A stretch of 64,000 nt of DNA from an uncultured Pseudomonadales bacterium (GCA_947488935.1 CANLBN010000003.1:62001-126000); one strand, 5' to 3'. Shown: positions 52,374 to 61,280, counted from the stretch's first letter. Translations and numbers: made by a program. The notes: generated from the letters alone by a model not told the origin.

Positions 52374-53601
52374 AAAAATTAAAACACTGGCAGGTCGAGA
52401 GGTAAGGATAATTATCTTCGATGATAATTGGCTTGAAGATGCTGCTGTCGAACAATTAAAAAAGACAATGGAGCTAGACGGTATGTTGCAAGGCATTGGT
52501 ATGCCTGACCTTCATCCAGGTAAAGGGCAGCCTATCGGTGCGGCATTCGTAACGCGTAATTCTGTTTATCCTCACCTCGTCGGTAGTGATATTGGTTGTG
52601 GTATGGGGTTGTGGGATTTGGATATTCCAGTTAGAAAAATTAAATTGGACAAGTGGGATAAGCAATTAGTCGGCCTTGACGAATTGTGGGATGGATGCCC
52701 AGAAGAGCGACTACATCAAAAAGGTGTTAGTGCCAGTAGTACTTTTGGATGGTCCGAAAACGCTAAATTAGGAACGATTGGGGGTGGTAACCACTTTGCA
52801 GAATTGCAAAAAGTTGACAGTATTTTTGATCCTGTTGCCTTTAAGCAATCGGGCCTCAGTCACCAGTCTGTTAAATTATTGGTGCATAGTGGTTCGAGAG
52901 GTTTAGGGCAAAAAATTCTCAGAGAGTATGTTGATGATTTTGGTTCAAAAGCCATTTCGATGAATGATCAGCCCGAATTAGGTAGCCATTATATACAGCA
53001 GCATAACTATGCCATTAGGTGGGCTGAAGTGAATCGTGATGTGATTGCAGAGCGGTTTTGTAAGCAGCTTAAAGCACAGCGACGACCAGTGTTAGATGTC
53101 GCCCACAATAGGGTTGACCCACTGCCTGAGCAATATGCTAAAGCAATGGGGCTGCTGGCTACAAAGGGGTTGTCAACAAAAGAGTCATCAGTGGACAGCA
53201 ACAAAAAATACTGGATACACCGTAAAGGTGCTAGCCCAACAGATCAAGGCCTAGTGATGATACCAGGGTCTCGTGGCAGTTTGAGTTACCTTGTTAAACC
53301 CTGTGTGTCGAACATAAATAACCTTGCTCAAGGTGGTTTTTCACTAGCGCACGGTGCAGGGCGTAAATGGAAGCGAGCTGATGCGCGAGGGCGACTAGAA
53401 AATCACTACAAGGTAAAAGATTTGGAAAAAACAGCTATGGGTAGCCGAGTTATTTGCAAACAGCGTGACTTATTGTACGAGGAGGCGCCACAAGCTTACA
53501 AAAATATCAGTCATGTGATAAGCGATTTAGTCAGTGCGGGTCTTGTCGATATTGTTGCGACATTTAAACCGCTGCTCACATACAAAACACGGAGGGTGTA
53601 A
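52357..53601 (+). CDS. rtcB2: RtcB2, PrfH-linked RNA ligase
   Basis: A second RtcB-family ligase of 414 residues, distant from copy 1. Ligand motifs are GMPDLHPGKGQPIGAAF, GSDIGCGMGLWD, GTIGGGNHFAEL, LLVHSGSRGLG, DVAHNRVD and the guanylylation-site FSLAHGAGRKW. It is immediately followed by prfH, a pairing for which published work on other bacteria indicates repair of 16S rRNA cut in the decoding centre, while PrfH frees the damaged ribosome. That role is a transfer from the family, not shown here. Confidence 0.92.
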   Translation: MDTHIKKIKTLAGREVRIIIFDDNWLEDAAVEQLKKTMELDGMLQGIGMPDLHPGKGQPIGAAFVTRNSVYPHLVGSDIGCGMGLWDLDIPVRKIKLDKWDKQLVGLDELWDGCPEERLHQKGVSASSTFGWSENAKLGTIGGGNHFAELQKVDSIFDPVAFKQSGLSHQSVKLLVHSGSRGLGQKILREYVDDFGSKAISMNDQPELGSHYIQQHNYAIRWAEVNRDVIAERFCKQLKAQRRPVLDVAHNRVDPLPEQYAKAMGLLATKGLSTKESSVDSNKKYWIHRKGASPTDQGLVMIPGSRGSLSYLVKPCVSNINNLAQGGFSLAHGAGRKWKRADARGRLENHYKVKDLEKTAMGSRVICKQRDLLYEEAPQAYKNISHVISDLVSAGLVDIVATFKPLLTYKTRRV

Positions 53602-53603
53602 AA

Positions 53604-54290
53604 GTGAAAGTGGCGAATGAAAAAAATATTGCATGGTTGCAAGTGACGGCCGGCCAAGGGCCAAAAGAGTGCGCTTGGGTAGTCGCACAATTAGAGCGAG
53701 TTATTTTGCATGCAGCTGAAAAGGTAGGGTTTTTTGCGCAGCGCGTTGAAGCCTTGGCATTCGACAAATTACTGCGTAAGCAAAGTGTTATTGAGACTGA
53801 TGCATATTTGTCCTTGTTAATTCGTTTAGAGGGTAATGATGTGTATCAGTTTTCTCAAGAGTGGATAGGGACTATTAAGTGGCAGGGAGAAAGCCCTTAT
53901 CGCCCTAAACATAAACGGCTGAACTGGTTTGTAGGTATTGCATCGGTTGTGATGACTGAATCCCAAAAAACTGAATTAGGCTGTTTGTCTACGGAGGTTG
54001 ATTTTGAATCAATGCGAGCCAAAGGCCCAGGTGGCCAGCATGTTAATAAAACTAATAGTGCAGTGCGTGCTACGCATCGGCCAACAGGGTTGCAGGTGCG
54101 GGTTGAATCGGATCGCTCTCAACACAGAAATAAACAAATAGCATTAGAGCGTTTGCAATTACTATTGTTGCAAAAAAGTAGTGACGATAAAAAATCAAAA
54201 GAGCATGCGCGTTGGTTGCAGCATTATGATGTAAACAGAGGTAATCCAATACGCACTTTTTACGGGAAAAAATTTGTCGAGAATTATTAA
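53604..54290 (+). CDS. prfH: Peptide chain release factor H
   Basis: A 228-residue RF-like protein carrying the catalytic GGQ in AKGPGGQHVNKTNSAVRATH near residues 136-155, with the basic SDRSQHRNKQIALERL that follows it in class I release factors. The long codon-recognition domains of RF1/RF2 are absent, as expected for PrfH. It starts two bases after the rtcB2 stop codon. Predicted to hydrolyse peptidyl-tRNA on ribosomes with a damaged decoding centre. Confidence 0.93.
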   Translation: MKVANEKNIAWLQVTAGQGPKECAWVVAQLERVILHAAEKVGFFAQRVEALAFDKLLRKQSVIETDAYLSLLIRLEGNDVYQFSQEWIGTIKWQGESPYRPKHKRLNWFVGIASVVMTESQKTELGCLSTEVDFESMRAKGPGGQHVNKTNSAVRATHRPTGLQVRVESDRSQHRNKQIALERLQLLLLQKSSDDKKSKEHARWLQHYDVNRGNPIRTFYGKKFVENY

Positions 54291-54315
54291 TATTAAAAAC
54301 AACTGGAGTTATTCA

Positions 54316-54459
54316 ATGAATAATCAGCAAACCCCATTGGGGATCTATCTAACTAAAATATGTGTTTTTATGCCCTTTGCATGGTGGGCTATTTTAATTG
54401 ACCGAAGAGAATATGGTGATGAGACAGAAAGAGCTAGACGAGGTGTTAGACTGCTTTGA
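54316..54459 (+). CDS. Possible 47-residue membrane peptide
   Basis: An ATG with TGGAG seven bases upstream opens a frame with one hydrophobic segment (ICVFMPFAWWAILI) and a charged tail (DRREYGDETERARRG). It begins 25 bases after prfH and overlaps the next gene by 41 bases in another frame. Real or chance cannot be decided by eye. Confidence 0.35.
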   Translation: MNNQQTPLGIYLTKICVFMPFAWWAILIDRREYGDETERARRGVRLL

Positions 54460-55375
54460 AAATGAGCGAACACTTTTTTACTATTTTAAGGGCCGTTATT
54501 GTTTGAGTTTGCTTGATTGGTATATGACTAAAATAAAAAAGCAGTCATTATCTATTGGCCAGTTGAATAAAGGCGACTTAAAAAGTTTTATTTGTAAACC
54601 GGTAATTAAAGATATTATTAAAAATTGTGGCGATGGATTTTTAACAAAAGAGAGAATGCAAGCTTTTTGGCCCAGTGACTTTCTAACGTTTACTTTAACC
54701 TTAGATCGATGGGGAGAAGGTGATAGAGGGTATGATCAAACCTCGAGAAATCAACAAAACTTGGTTCTACAAGTAAATTTTAATAATAAGCACACCACTG
54801 AATACCAACGTTTATTAAAGCCAGATGATCACTATGGCCCTTTTGAATACTGGTGTCATCCGGTTAGGCAGGATGCTAAAAAAACGATGTCGTGGATACG
54901 AATAGACTTTGATTTTTCAACAAATGAGGCGCTGATTGAAGAGATCCAAAGTGACTGGATAAAGCAAGCAAGTGGTGGTTTAGTTCGCGTTAAAAAGAGA
55001 TTGTCACAACAAAAGGCGCTTAAGCCTGGCGATATTGTTTATGGTATTCATTGTGAATACAAAGACTTTGAATACTATGTGGATAAAGTATTAAAGCCGT
55101 ATCAAAAACTATGGGCAGAGGCATCTATGCTGGCGGCCATACAGTTTATACGCGATGAGTTAGGTATTAGTACCATTTATTATCATAGCTTTAGTACGGG
55201 CCATAAATTGAAAAAAGTCTATGGCTTGCCGCCTAAGTCGATGTATAAGCAGCTACCTAAACAGTTTGGTTTTAAGCTAACCAAAGAGGCTCCTGAGTTT
55301 TTGGCAAGAGATAAACAGGCTAAGCGTTACCTCAAGGCGATTAAGCATCCCCAATGGTATCGTATGGCTTTATAA
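54419..55375 (+). CDS. Unknown protein downstream of prfH, with EEIQSDW motif
   Basis: About 318 residues; I cannot assign a family. A notable stretch is ALIEEIQSDWIKQA (near residue 172), followed ~70 residues later by ASMLAAIQFIRDELGISTIYYHSF. A similar EEIQSDW...helix...'gi..iyyhtf' pattern is familiar from domains inside large phage and conjugative polyvalent proteins, an uncertain link. The C-terminus is basic. I use the ATG at 54419 (GAAGAG upstream) rather than the TTG at 54398. Same strand as rtcB2-prfH and likely in that operon. Confidence 0.65.
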   Translation: MRQKELDEVLDCFENERTLFYYFKGRYCLSLLDWYMTKIKKQSLSIGQLNKGDLKSFICKPVIKDIIKNCGDGFLTKERMQAFWPSDFLTFTLTLDRWGEGDRGYDQTSRNQQNLVLQVNFNNKHTTEYQRLLKPDDHYGPFEYWCHPVRQDAKKTMSWIRIDFDFSTNEALIEEIQSDWIKQASGGLVRVKKRLSQQKALKPGDIVYGIHCEYKDFEYYVDKVLKPYQKLWAEASMLAAIQFIRDELGISTIYYHSFSTGHKLKKVYGLPPKSMYKQLPKQFGFKLTKEAPEFLARDKQAKRYLKAIKHPQWYRMAL

Positions 55376-55468
55376 GCTTACTACTTAGGGGAAATGACTG
55401 TCACGGCTATCTCTTTGTCGTGTTTAAACAGAGGTTAATAACAAGGTGAATAAATAAGGAGAAATACT

Positions 55469-55677
55469 ATGAATACTTACTATGACAATCCAGAGAGCTT
55501 TCGAAGTTACGAGTAAACGGCGTAAAGGTTACCCATCAGAAACTCAGGTCATGAAGGGAGATCGAGTCGTTCATGAAGACAAAGAGCTTATCGAAAAGCT
55601 TGGCAGGAATGATCTTTGCCCTTGTGGATCTAGGAGGTTGTTTTAAAAAATGCTGCCTTAAATCGGGTTGCTTTTGA
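55469..55677 (+). pseudogene. Broken small SEC-C zinc-motif gene
   Basis: ATG with a good AAGGAGA site opens [15 protein letters not shown] and stops. A one-base shift restores [17 protein letters not shown], then [17 protein letters not shown] second shift restores KKCCLKSG. The parts together form a typical small SEC-C protein, so two frameshifts have inactivated it. The rest of 55376-55791 shows nothing recognisable. Confidence 0.75.
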
Positions 55678-55791
55678 TGGGGCTAATCGTGATCATTATT
55701 ACCGTTAGTGTATACTCTGTCCCCGCCAAGGTGAGGGGCAGAGTTCTACTGTTTTTTTATCATTATTTATCTTTTAAGGGGTTTACGGAAT

Positions 55792-56520
55792 ATGCGCTTA
55801 CTATCTTTTTTGTCGGTCATTTTATTATTACCCACCGTAGTATTAGCAGAGCAAACATTAACGTTTCCTTCGGAAGATGGGGTGGTGATTACAGCAGACC
55901 TCTATCGGTCGGAAAAACCCGTTACAGAAAGTACACTCATTATTTTGTTTCATCAGGCCGGTAGTTCTCGTGGTGAATACAAGACAATCGCTCCACGATT
56001 AACGCAGTTGGGGTTCGATGCACTCGCAATTGATCAGCGTTCGGGCAATAGTTTTAATGGGGTAAGTAATCAAACTGCATTACAGGTAAATGTCGGTCGA
56101 AATTTTATTAAGGCTTTACCCGATATGCGTGCAGCGATCAGCTATGGATATGAAGAACTTAAAGCTAAGAGGGTTATTATTTGGGGCTCTTCCTATTCTG
56201 CATCGTTGTCGTTAGTCCTAGCCGGGAGACAAGCGCCAAAAGTCGATGGCGTTTTGTCGTTTTCTCCAGGGGAGTATTTCAACGGTGAACTCTCTATTAA
56301 AAACGAAGCCGAAAAAATCTCTGTGCCTGTGTTTATCACGGCAGCACGCAATGAAAAAAGACAATGGAAGCCAATATTTAGTGGTATCTCTGCTACTAAA
56401 ACGGGCTTTGTGCCAGAGGGAGTTGGTAAGCATGGCTCGTCTGCTTTGTTATCTCAAGACAGTGAGGAATACTGGCAGGCAGTATTAACGTTTCTGAATA
56501 AGCATTTTCCCATTAACTGA
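55792..56520 (+). CDS. Exported alpha/beta hydrolase (copy 2)
   Basis: A 242-residue paralogue of 39276-40004, aligned without gaps: signal peptide (MRLLSFLSVILLLPTVVLA), LIILFHQAGSSRGEY, nucleophile region IWGSSYSASLSLVLAG, GKHGSSALLSQDS. Same strand as copy 1. The pair flanks the RNA-repair island, forming ~730-base diverged direct repeats. Confidence 0.82.
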   Translation: MRLLSFLSVILLLPTVVLAEQTLTFPSEDGVVITADLYRSEKPVTESTLIILFHQAGSSRGEYKTIAPRLTQLGFDALAIDQRSGNSFNGVSNQTALQVNVGRNFIKALPDMRAAISYGYEELKAKRVIIWGSSYSASLSLVLAGRQAPKVDGVLSFSPGEYFNGELSIKNEAEKISVPVFITAARNEKRQWKPIFSGISATKTGFVPEGVGKHGSSALLSQDSEEYWQAVLTFLNKHFPIN

Positions 56521-56590
56521 TCAACGATGTGCAGGCTTAGTAAGGGGTTTTGACAAGCCTGCTTGATTAGAGATAATTGTTTTTCACGTA

Positions 56591-57043
56591 ATGTCTGAAT
56601 TATTAGCTATGACTTTAGTATTTGTATACGGAACGCTTAAGCGGAACTTCCCTAATTTCCATATCAATACAGGTACTCGTATTGACGGGATTTTTTGTAC
56701 AAAAAATCACTACCCCTTTTATTTGGTCGGTGGGCGTTATATCCCATGGTTGGTTCTCGATGAGGGTAAAGGCCATCAAGTTAAAGGAGAATTGTATAAA
56801 GTGGATCAGAACACGATGGATAATATGGATATTCTTGAAGCTATAGGGGAGCCCGATGGTTATCAAAAGGTACAGCTGCCTATTGCTTCTATTAATGATA
56901 TTACCGTTGGGTCTGAGCAAGAAGTTTTAGCTACCGTATACATGAAGATGCCATCGCAGCTGCAATCTGCCGATATTAGATTGGGTCCACTTAAAGAATA
57001 CACAGCAGAACATGCATCGCTCTATCGGCCTCGCCATTTATAA
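56591..57043 (+). CDS. Gamma-glutamylcyclotransferase-like protein (AIG2/YtfP family)
   Basis: A 150-residue protein with the family N-terminus LVFVYGTLKRNFPN (substrate loop YGTLK) and the catalytic-position Glu in YKVDQNTMDNMDILEAIGEPDGY. Related proteins cyclise gamma-glutamyl peptides or amines; the substrate is not known here. The ATG at 56591 or 56609 could start it. Confidence 0.82.
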   Translation: MSELLAMTLVFVYGTLKRNFPNFHINTGTRIDGIFCTKNHYPFYLVGGRYIPWLVLDEGKGHQVKGELYKVDQNTMDNMDILEAIGEPDGYQKVQLPIASINDITVGSEQEVLATVYMKMPSQLQSADIRLGPLKEYTAEHASLYRPRHL

Positions 57044-57224
57044 TAACGCTATCTTTCCAAAAAATACGTGTTTGTAAAAGATAAATCGAGGCTGATATCC
57101 ACGTTTAAAATTATATAAATAATTAATGTTTATCGCATGTTAGAATAGACCTTGCGTTAAACTGGTTTTCCATTAAAAGTTATTCAATAGATCTTTCAAC
57201 TTCGTACAAGGCTAAATCAATCCC

Positions 57225-57755
57225 ATGTTCCCTTTTTTACGTTTAATCACCGCGATGGCCATTGCAAGCCGCAAAGAAAAAGTTACTCCCACCGATGTGA
57301 TCGAAAACTCGTTTATTTGTAGGCCTTGGGACATGGATTTGTTTATGGAAATGAATAACGGCAGAGTATTAACCTTGTATGATATTGGCCGTTTTGTACT
57401 GGCGGTACGTACTGGTCTTAACAAGGTGTTACTCGATAATAAATGGGGTTTAGTTGTTGCTGGTAGTACGGTGCGCTACCGTAAGCGGGTAAGAATGTTT
57501 GATAAAGTGACCATGTGCACACAAATAGCTGCCTATGACGAACGCTGGATTTATATCACTCAGTCAATGTGGGTGGGTGGCGAGCCAACATCATCGGTAT
57601 TATTGCGCACCGGTGTAAGTTCAAAAGGTAAGGTAATTGCAGTGGAGCAAGTACTCGAATCGCTTGGCCTAACAGATTGGCAGCCAACTCCTTCGCCCTG
57701 GGTTGCCGCATGGATAGAGAGTGAGTCTCTGAGGCCTTGGCCACCAAGTGCATAA
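57225..57755 (+). CDS. Acyl-CoA thioesterase-like hotdog protein (THEM6-type)
   Basis: A 176-residue single hotdog domain. ENSFICRPWDMDLFMEMNNGRVLTL-type segment near 27-50 (WDMDLFMEMNNGR holds the active-site Asp region), GLVVAGSTVRYRKRVRMFDKV and WIYITQSMW follow the 4HBT strand pattern. Likely thioester hydrolysis, substrate unknown. Confidence 0.8.
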   Translation: MFPFLRLITAMAIASRKEKVTPTDVIENSFICRPWDMDLFMEMNNGRVLTLYDIGRFVLAVRTGLNKVLLDNKWGLVVAGSTVRYRKRVRMFDKVTMCTQIAAYDERWIYITQSMWVGGEPTSSVLLRTGVSSKGKVIAVEQVLESLGLTDWQPTPSPWVAAWIESESLRPWPPSA

Positions 57756-57823
57756 TGCGGCTATAAAATATATAAGAGCCTCGAGCAATCATTCACGACG
57801 TATATAGAGTGTCCATAAAAGTA

Positions 57824-58264
57824 CTATCGGCAAGTCATCACCATATCTGGCTCGGCTTGGTCAACTAGTAATACTTGATAGGCAAATAATTTCTCTGCTA
57901 TTTTTTGATCGCTCGGAGAGTAATTAGTAAAGGCAATACGGCTTAGTTTAGCGTTATTGTAATCCTCTTTTATGCGTTTTAGATAACGCAGGCATTCATT
58001 AATTGTCATCTTGGGCTTTTCTTTTTTAATAAACGTACTGAGTTCCAATTTATTGTCGGTATAAATAAATTTAAGCTGTGTTTTATTGCTAGCTAGCTGT
58101 TTATTTTCTTGGATCGAAAATAAATCTAGCCGTATAAGAGCAGTATCGATGCCGTTAACCTGTGTTGTCTTTAGCATTTTTATAAAGTCTTCGGTGTTGT
58201 CTGCATAGGCCAATGGGAGCAGGTGGCTTGTGGCAAGGAGTAATAGCACAATAAGGGTTTTCAT
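57824..58264 (-). CDS. Hypothetical exported protein
   Basis: A 146-residue protein that begins with a clear signal peptide (MKTLIVLLLLATSHLLPLAYA). The rest is Lys-rich with no recognised domain; a Cys occurs in NECLRYLK and another at the last-but-one residue (TCR end), possibly a disulfide. Convergent with the thioesterase gene, single transcription unit. Function unknown. Confidence 0.65.
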   Translation of the reverse strand: MKTLIVLLLLATSHLLPLAYADNTEDFIKMLKTTQVNGIDTALIRLDLFSIQENKQLASNKTQLKFIYTDNKLELSTFIKKEKPKMTINECLRYLKRIKEDYNNAKLSRIAFTNYSPSDQKIAEKLFAYQVLLVDQAEPDMVMTCR

Positions 58265-58477
58265 GATGTTTCCGGTTGATTTGTTTTGTAAATGACAATG
58301 CCTTATTTTAGGTATAGCTAAAAATAGCGCTAATTCAATGAAAATTAGCCTATTTTTAAGTCTTATTTCAGCCTTTGTTGCATACTATAGTTAACGCTTA
58401 AGGGGTAACGTTGATTCGTCTCGAATAACATAGCGGTTCCTTAATATATTCATACTAGTTATTAAAGGTAAGTAACG

Positions 58478-59035
58478 GTGAAAGATTTAGAGCGAATAAT
58501 TGCCCCAGTAAAAAAAGGGGCGGCAGGTAGCCAACCACCCGTTGACCAGTGGGTAGCCAAAGGCGGTCAAGCCAATATAGGGGAGATTGATATTCATATC
58601 GATGCCCAAGGTGTTTGGTACCACGAGGGTGGTGTGATTGAGCGTCAATCCTTGGTTAATTTATTTTCGAGTATTTTGTGGTTCGAAAATGGTGAGCACT
58701 TTTTGGTAACACCTGTCGAAAAGTTAAAAATCACCGTTGACGATGTGCCTTTTATAGTCGTGCTGAGCGCAAAAAAATCATCGCAGTGGGGGGCAGTACT
58801 TAATACCAGTAATGAGTTGGTCATTGGTGAGTCGCATCCAGTCACCTTGCGAGAATATCAAGGCCAATGGATACCCTATATCAATGTACGCTACGATTTG
58901 TGGGCAAGAGTTAATCGTGTGGTCTATGAGCAATGGATGAATGCTGCATTAGATTCACAGGCCATCAATGACAGCGGCGATGGTATGGTATTAACTTTGA
59001 ACAGTGGTGATTATATTTTTGAAGTTGCTAAATAA
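58478..59035 (+). CDS. DUF1285-family protein
   Basis: A 185-residue cytoplasmic protein with the DUF1285 pattern: EIDIHIDAQGVWYHEGGVIER, LVNLFSSILW, HFLVTPVEKLKITVDDVPFI and a C-terminal RVNRVVYEQW. It starts with GTG. The function of the family is unknown. It converges with smpB, two bases apart. Confidence 0.85.
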   Translation: MKDLERIIAPVKKGAAGSQPPVDQWVAKGGQANIGEIDIHIDAQGVWYHEGGVIERQSLVNLFSSILWFENGEHFLVTPVEKLKITVDDVPFIVVLSAKKSSQWGAVLNTSNELVIGESHPVTLREYQGQWIPYINVRYDLWARVNRVVYEQWMNAALDSQAINDSGDGMVLTLNSGDYIFEVAK

Positions 59036-59037
59036 GC

Positions 59038-59514
59038 CTACCGAGTACTGTGCGACATAATGCGTTGTTTTTGTCGGTTCCAGTCTCGGTCTTTTTCTGT
59101 ATCACGTTTATCGTGTTGCTTTTTGCCTGAGGCAATAGCAATGGAGCACTTGACCAAGTGTCGCTTCCAAAATAAGGCGAGCGCTACAATGGTTTTACCC
59201 TTTTGTTCTGTTGCCATCACTAACTTACTTAACTCTTTACGGTTTAATAAGAGTTTACGCGAACGGTTAGGTTCTATCACGTAATGGGTCGATACAGTAT
59301 TAAGGGGCTGTATTTGTGCGCCTACTAAATACGCCTCGCCATTTTGTATAATGACATAGGTCTCGGTAATTTGCCCCTTACCCATGCGCAAGCTTTTTAC
59401 TTCCCACCCGAGCAGAGAGATACCCGCTTCAAATTTGTCTTCTATATGATAATCAAAGCGTGCACGTTTATTTTGTGCAATGGTGTTGTCGAGTATTTTA
59501 GGTTTTTTTGCCAT
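59038..59514 (-). CDS. smpB: SsrA-binding protein SmpB
   Basis: Binds tmRNA and delivers it to stalled ribosomes. The 158-residue protein shows [29 protein letters not shown] near the start, [10 protein letters not shown] and the basic C-terminal tail [19 protein letters not shown]. It partners the ssrA RNA at 9550-9938. Divergent from ratA, the conserved arrangement in gammaproteobacteria. Confidence 0.97.
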   Translation of the reverse strand: MAKKPKILDNTIAQNKRARFDYHIEDKFEAGISLLGWEVKSLRMGKGQITETYVIIQNGEAYLVGAQIQPLNTVSTHYVIEPNRSRKLLLNRKELSKLVMATEQKGKTIVALALFWKRHLVKCSIAIASGKKQHDKRDTEKDRDWNRQKQRIMSHSTR

Positions 59515-59662
59515 GGGGCGGATTATAAAGACAATATTACGTAAAGACTATCGATTCTGATGTCGTTTGCGCGCCGCGGCCTAATGCTGGTATATAATGC
59601 GACATTATTTTAAGCAAACAACTATAAGTTTGTTCTTTGTTTGGCCAATTGGAGAATTTTTA

Positions 59663-60097
59663 ATGGCAACGGTTGCACGTTCAGCAATTGTGGCTTACTC
59701 GTCACAACAGATGTTTGATCTTATTAACGATATTGAATCATACCCTCTTTTTTTGGCAGGCTGCATAGCCTCGGAGGTACTATCAAAGAGTGATGATTTT
59801 GTAGAGGCACGCCTAACATTGGGTAAAAGTGGTATTCAGCAAAGTTTTGTTACGCGCAATGAATTATTGCCACCAGCGAAAATGATTATGCGCCTACAAG
59901 ATGGCCCTTTTAAATCCTTTGAAGGGGTATGGCAATTTCAGGCTCTGGAGGATAATGCTTGTAAGGTGAGCCTTGATCTTGAGTTTTCTTTTAAAAACCC
60001 TATTTTAGCGATGACCGCAGGCAAGTTTCTTGAAGATATTGCCAATAAGCAGGTTGACTCTTTATGTCGTCGTGCCGATGAAGTTTATTCTCAATAA
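59663..60097 (+). CDS. ratA: RatA/COQ10-like START-domain protein
   Basis: A 144-residue SRPBCC/START-family protein. VARSAIVAYSSQQMFDLINDIESYPLFLAGC and the C-terminal FEFSFKNPILAMTAGKFLEDIA-like segment match RatA/COQ10. E. coli RatA was reported to inhibit 70S assembly; the family also binds ubiquinone. The ATG at 59663 is preceded by GGAG. It is followed by rnfH. Confidence 0.9.
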   Translation: MATVARSAIVAYSSQQMFDLINDIESYPLFLAGCIASEVLSKSDDFVEARLTLGKSGIQQSFVTRNELLPPAKMIMRLQDGPFKSFEGVWQFQALEDNACKVSLDLEFSFKNPILAMTAGKFLEDIANKQVDSLCRRADEVYSQ

Positions 60098-60203
60098 TGT
60101 TGGAATACACTTAATTTTTAGTAGGGGTTGCTGAATATCTGCCTAGATTCTTCAGCGATTTCCTTGATATGTAACACACTTTTTAAATGCTAGGGCAACA
60201 ACC

Positions 60204-60518
60204 ATGGCGAATGATACAGAAATGATCGAAGTTGAAGTGGCTTATGCGCTTCCTAATAAGCAAAAAATTTATGCACTAATGGTTGAGCTGGGTACAACAG
60301 CGCTAGAGGCAGCTAAACGCTCTAATGTGCTCGATGACTTTGACGATGTAGATTTAGAGGCATCAAAGATGGGTATTTTTGGGCAAACGATCAAAGCCCC
60401 CGCAAAGCATGAGCTACAAAATGGAGATCGAGTTGAAATTTATCGCCCTTTAATTGCTGATCCAAAAGAGGTCAGGCGCAGACGCGCTGCAAAAGCCGCA
60501 GGAAAGTTAGAAGATTGA
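60204..60518 (+). CDS. rnfH: RnfH/RatB family ubiquitin-like protein
   Basis: A 104-residue UPF0125 protein with a beta-grasp fold: IEVEVAYALPNKQKIYALMVELG, VGIFGQTIKAPA-type segment (here MGIFGQTIKAPAKHELQNGDRVEIYRPL). It is next to ratA as in E. coli (ratAB). Cellular function is uncertain. Confidence 0.9.
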   Translation: MANDTEMIEVEVAYALPNKQKIYALMVELGTTALEAAKRSNVLDDFDDVDLEASKMGIFGQTIKAPAKHELQNGDRVEIYRPLIADPKEVRRRRAAKAAGKLED

Positions 60519-60574
60519 AGGTGGTAATCAACTATTAGAGAGGCCTGCTCTTTAACCCTAGCGCTTGGCATTGC

Positions 60575-60910
60575 TTAGGGGTTTAGTTGATCTTTTATTG
60601 CAGAGACACGGCCATTTTCAAAAAATACAGTAATGTGGTGGTGAACTTCGGTTACCTTGCCCTGACGCAAACTATAATAATAGTCCCAACGATTTCTGGT
60701 AAAAGTATCGGTTAATAAAGGCGTGCCTAATAAGCGGCGTACTTGGCGAGGCTCCATACCGATTTCGACTTCGGCGAGCTTTTCTTGGTCTATCAAATTG
60801 CCTTGATCAAGGTCTGGACGAAAAACAGCAGGAAAACAGGCAGATAGTGTTACCACGATAATAGCTAAACCAAACAATCTAAAAATAGGCTGAAATAAAG
60901 GGCGAGTCAT
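60575..60910 (-). CDS. bamE: Outer membrane protein assembly factor BamE
   Basis: A 111-residue lipoprotein of the BAM complex. It has a signal peptide with lipobox LSAC (Cys near 25), then GNLIDQEKLAEVEIGMEPRQVRRLLGTPLLTDTFTRNRWDYYY, the family hallmarks (IGM..QV..LLGTP). Faces fur in the common order fur-bamE of gammaproteobacteria. Confidence 0.95.
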   Translation of the reverse strand: MTRPLFQPIFRLFGLAIIVVTLSACFPAVFRPDLDQGNLIDQEKLAEVEIGMEPRQVRRLLGTPLLTDTFTRNRWDYYYSLRQGKVTEVHHHITVFFENGRVSAIKDQLNP

Positions 60911-61280
60911 ACAGGTACCGTCAAATCTTAAAAATATATCTTAGTTTATTAGTAATATGGATAAACTATTAAAAATCGAATCGAGATCATACCGGCCTTA
61001 GCGGGACATGAGAAGCTAAATAGCGGTTTTATACCCTAAATAGTGAGTTATTGGGTGCTATAGATATTATTAATGGTAGCTTGAACGTTGTTAAATAATA
61101 ACTATTAAAAAATTGTTATCATAGCGATAGTTGTATCTCTGCTCATACCGGGTCACACTAGTACCTATATATTACTAATTTAAAAGTCACTATAAATTAA
61201 TGCTATTGCTATTAACATAAGGCTTTTGTAAAAATACATTACATTACCAAGCATGAATAGCGATTACTGGAGAGCTCTCA
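60911..61280. other. Divergent bamE-fur intergenic region
   Basis: An AT-rich 370-base gap. ATTGTTATCAT followed by AGCGATAGTTG around 61113-61135 loosely resembles a Fur box and might serve autoregulation, but the match is weak. No other feature was seen. Confidence 0.3.

Noticed and set aside
40053..55375. A Ro60/Rsr (TROVE) gene expected beside Y RNA-like RNAs.
   Set aside because: None of the proteins shows TROVE or vWA features; it may lie outside the window or be missing.
61113..61135. Fur box in front of fur.
   Set aside because: Only a loose match to the 19-bp consensus; recorded with the intergenic entry at low confidence, not as a site.
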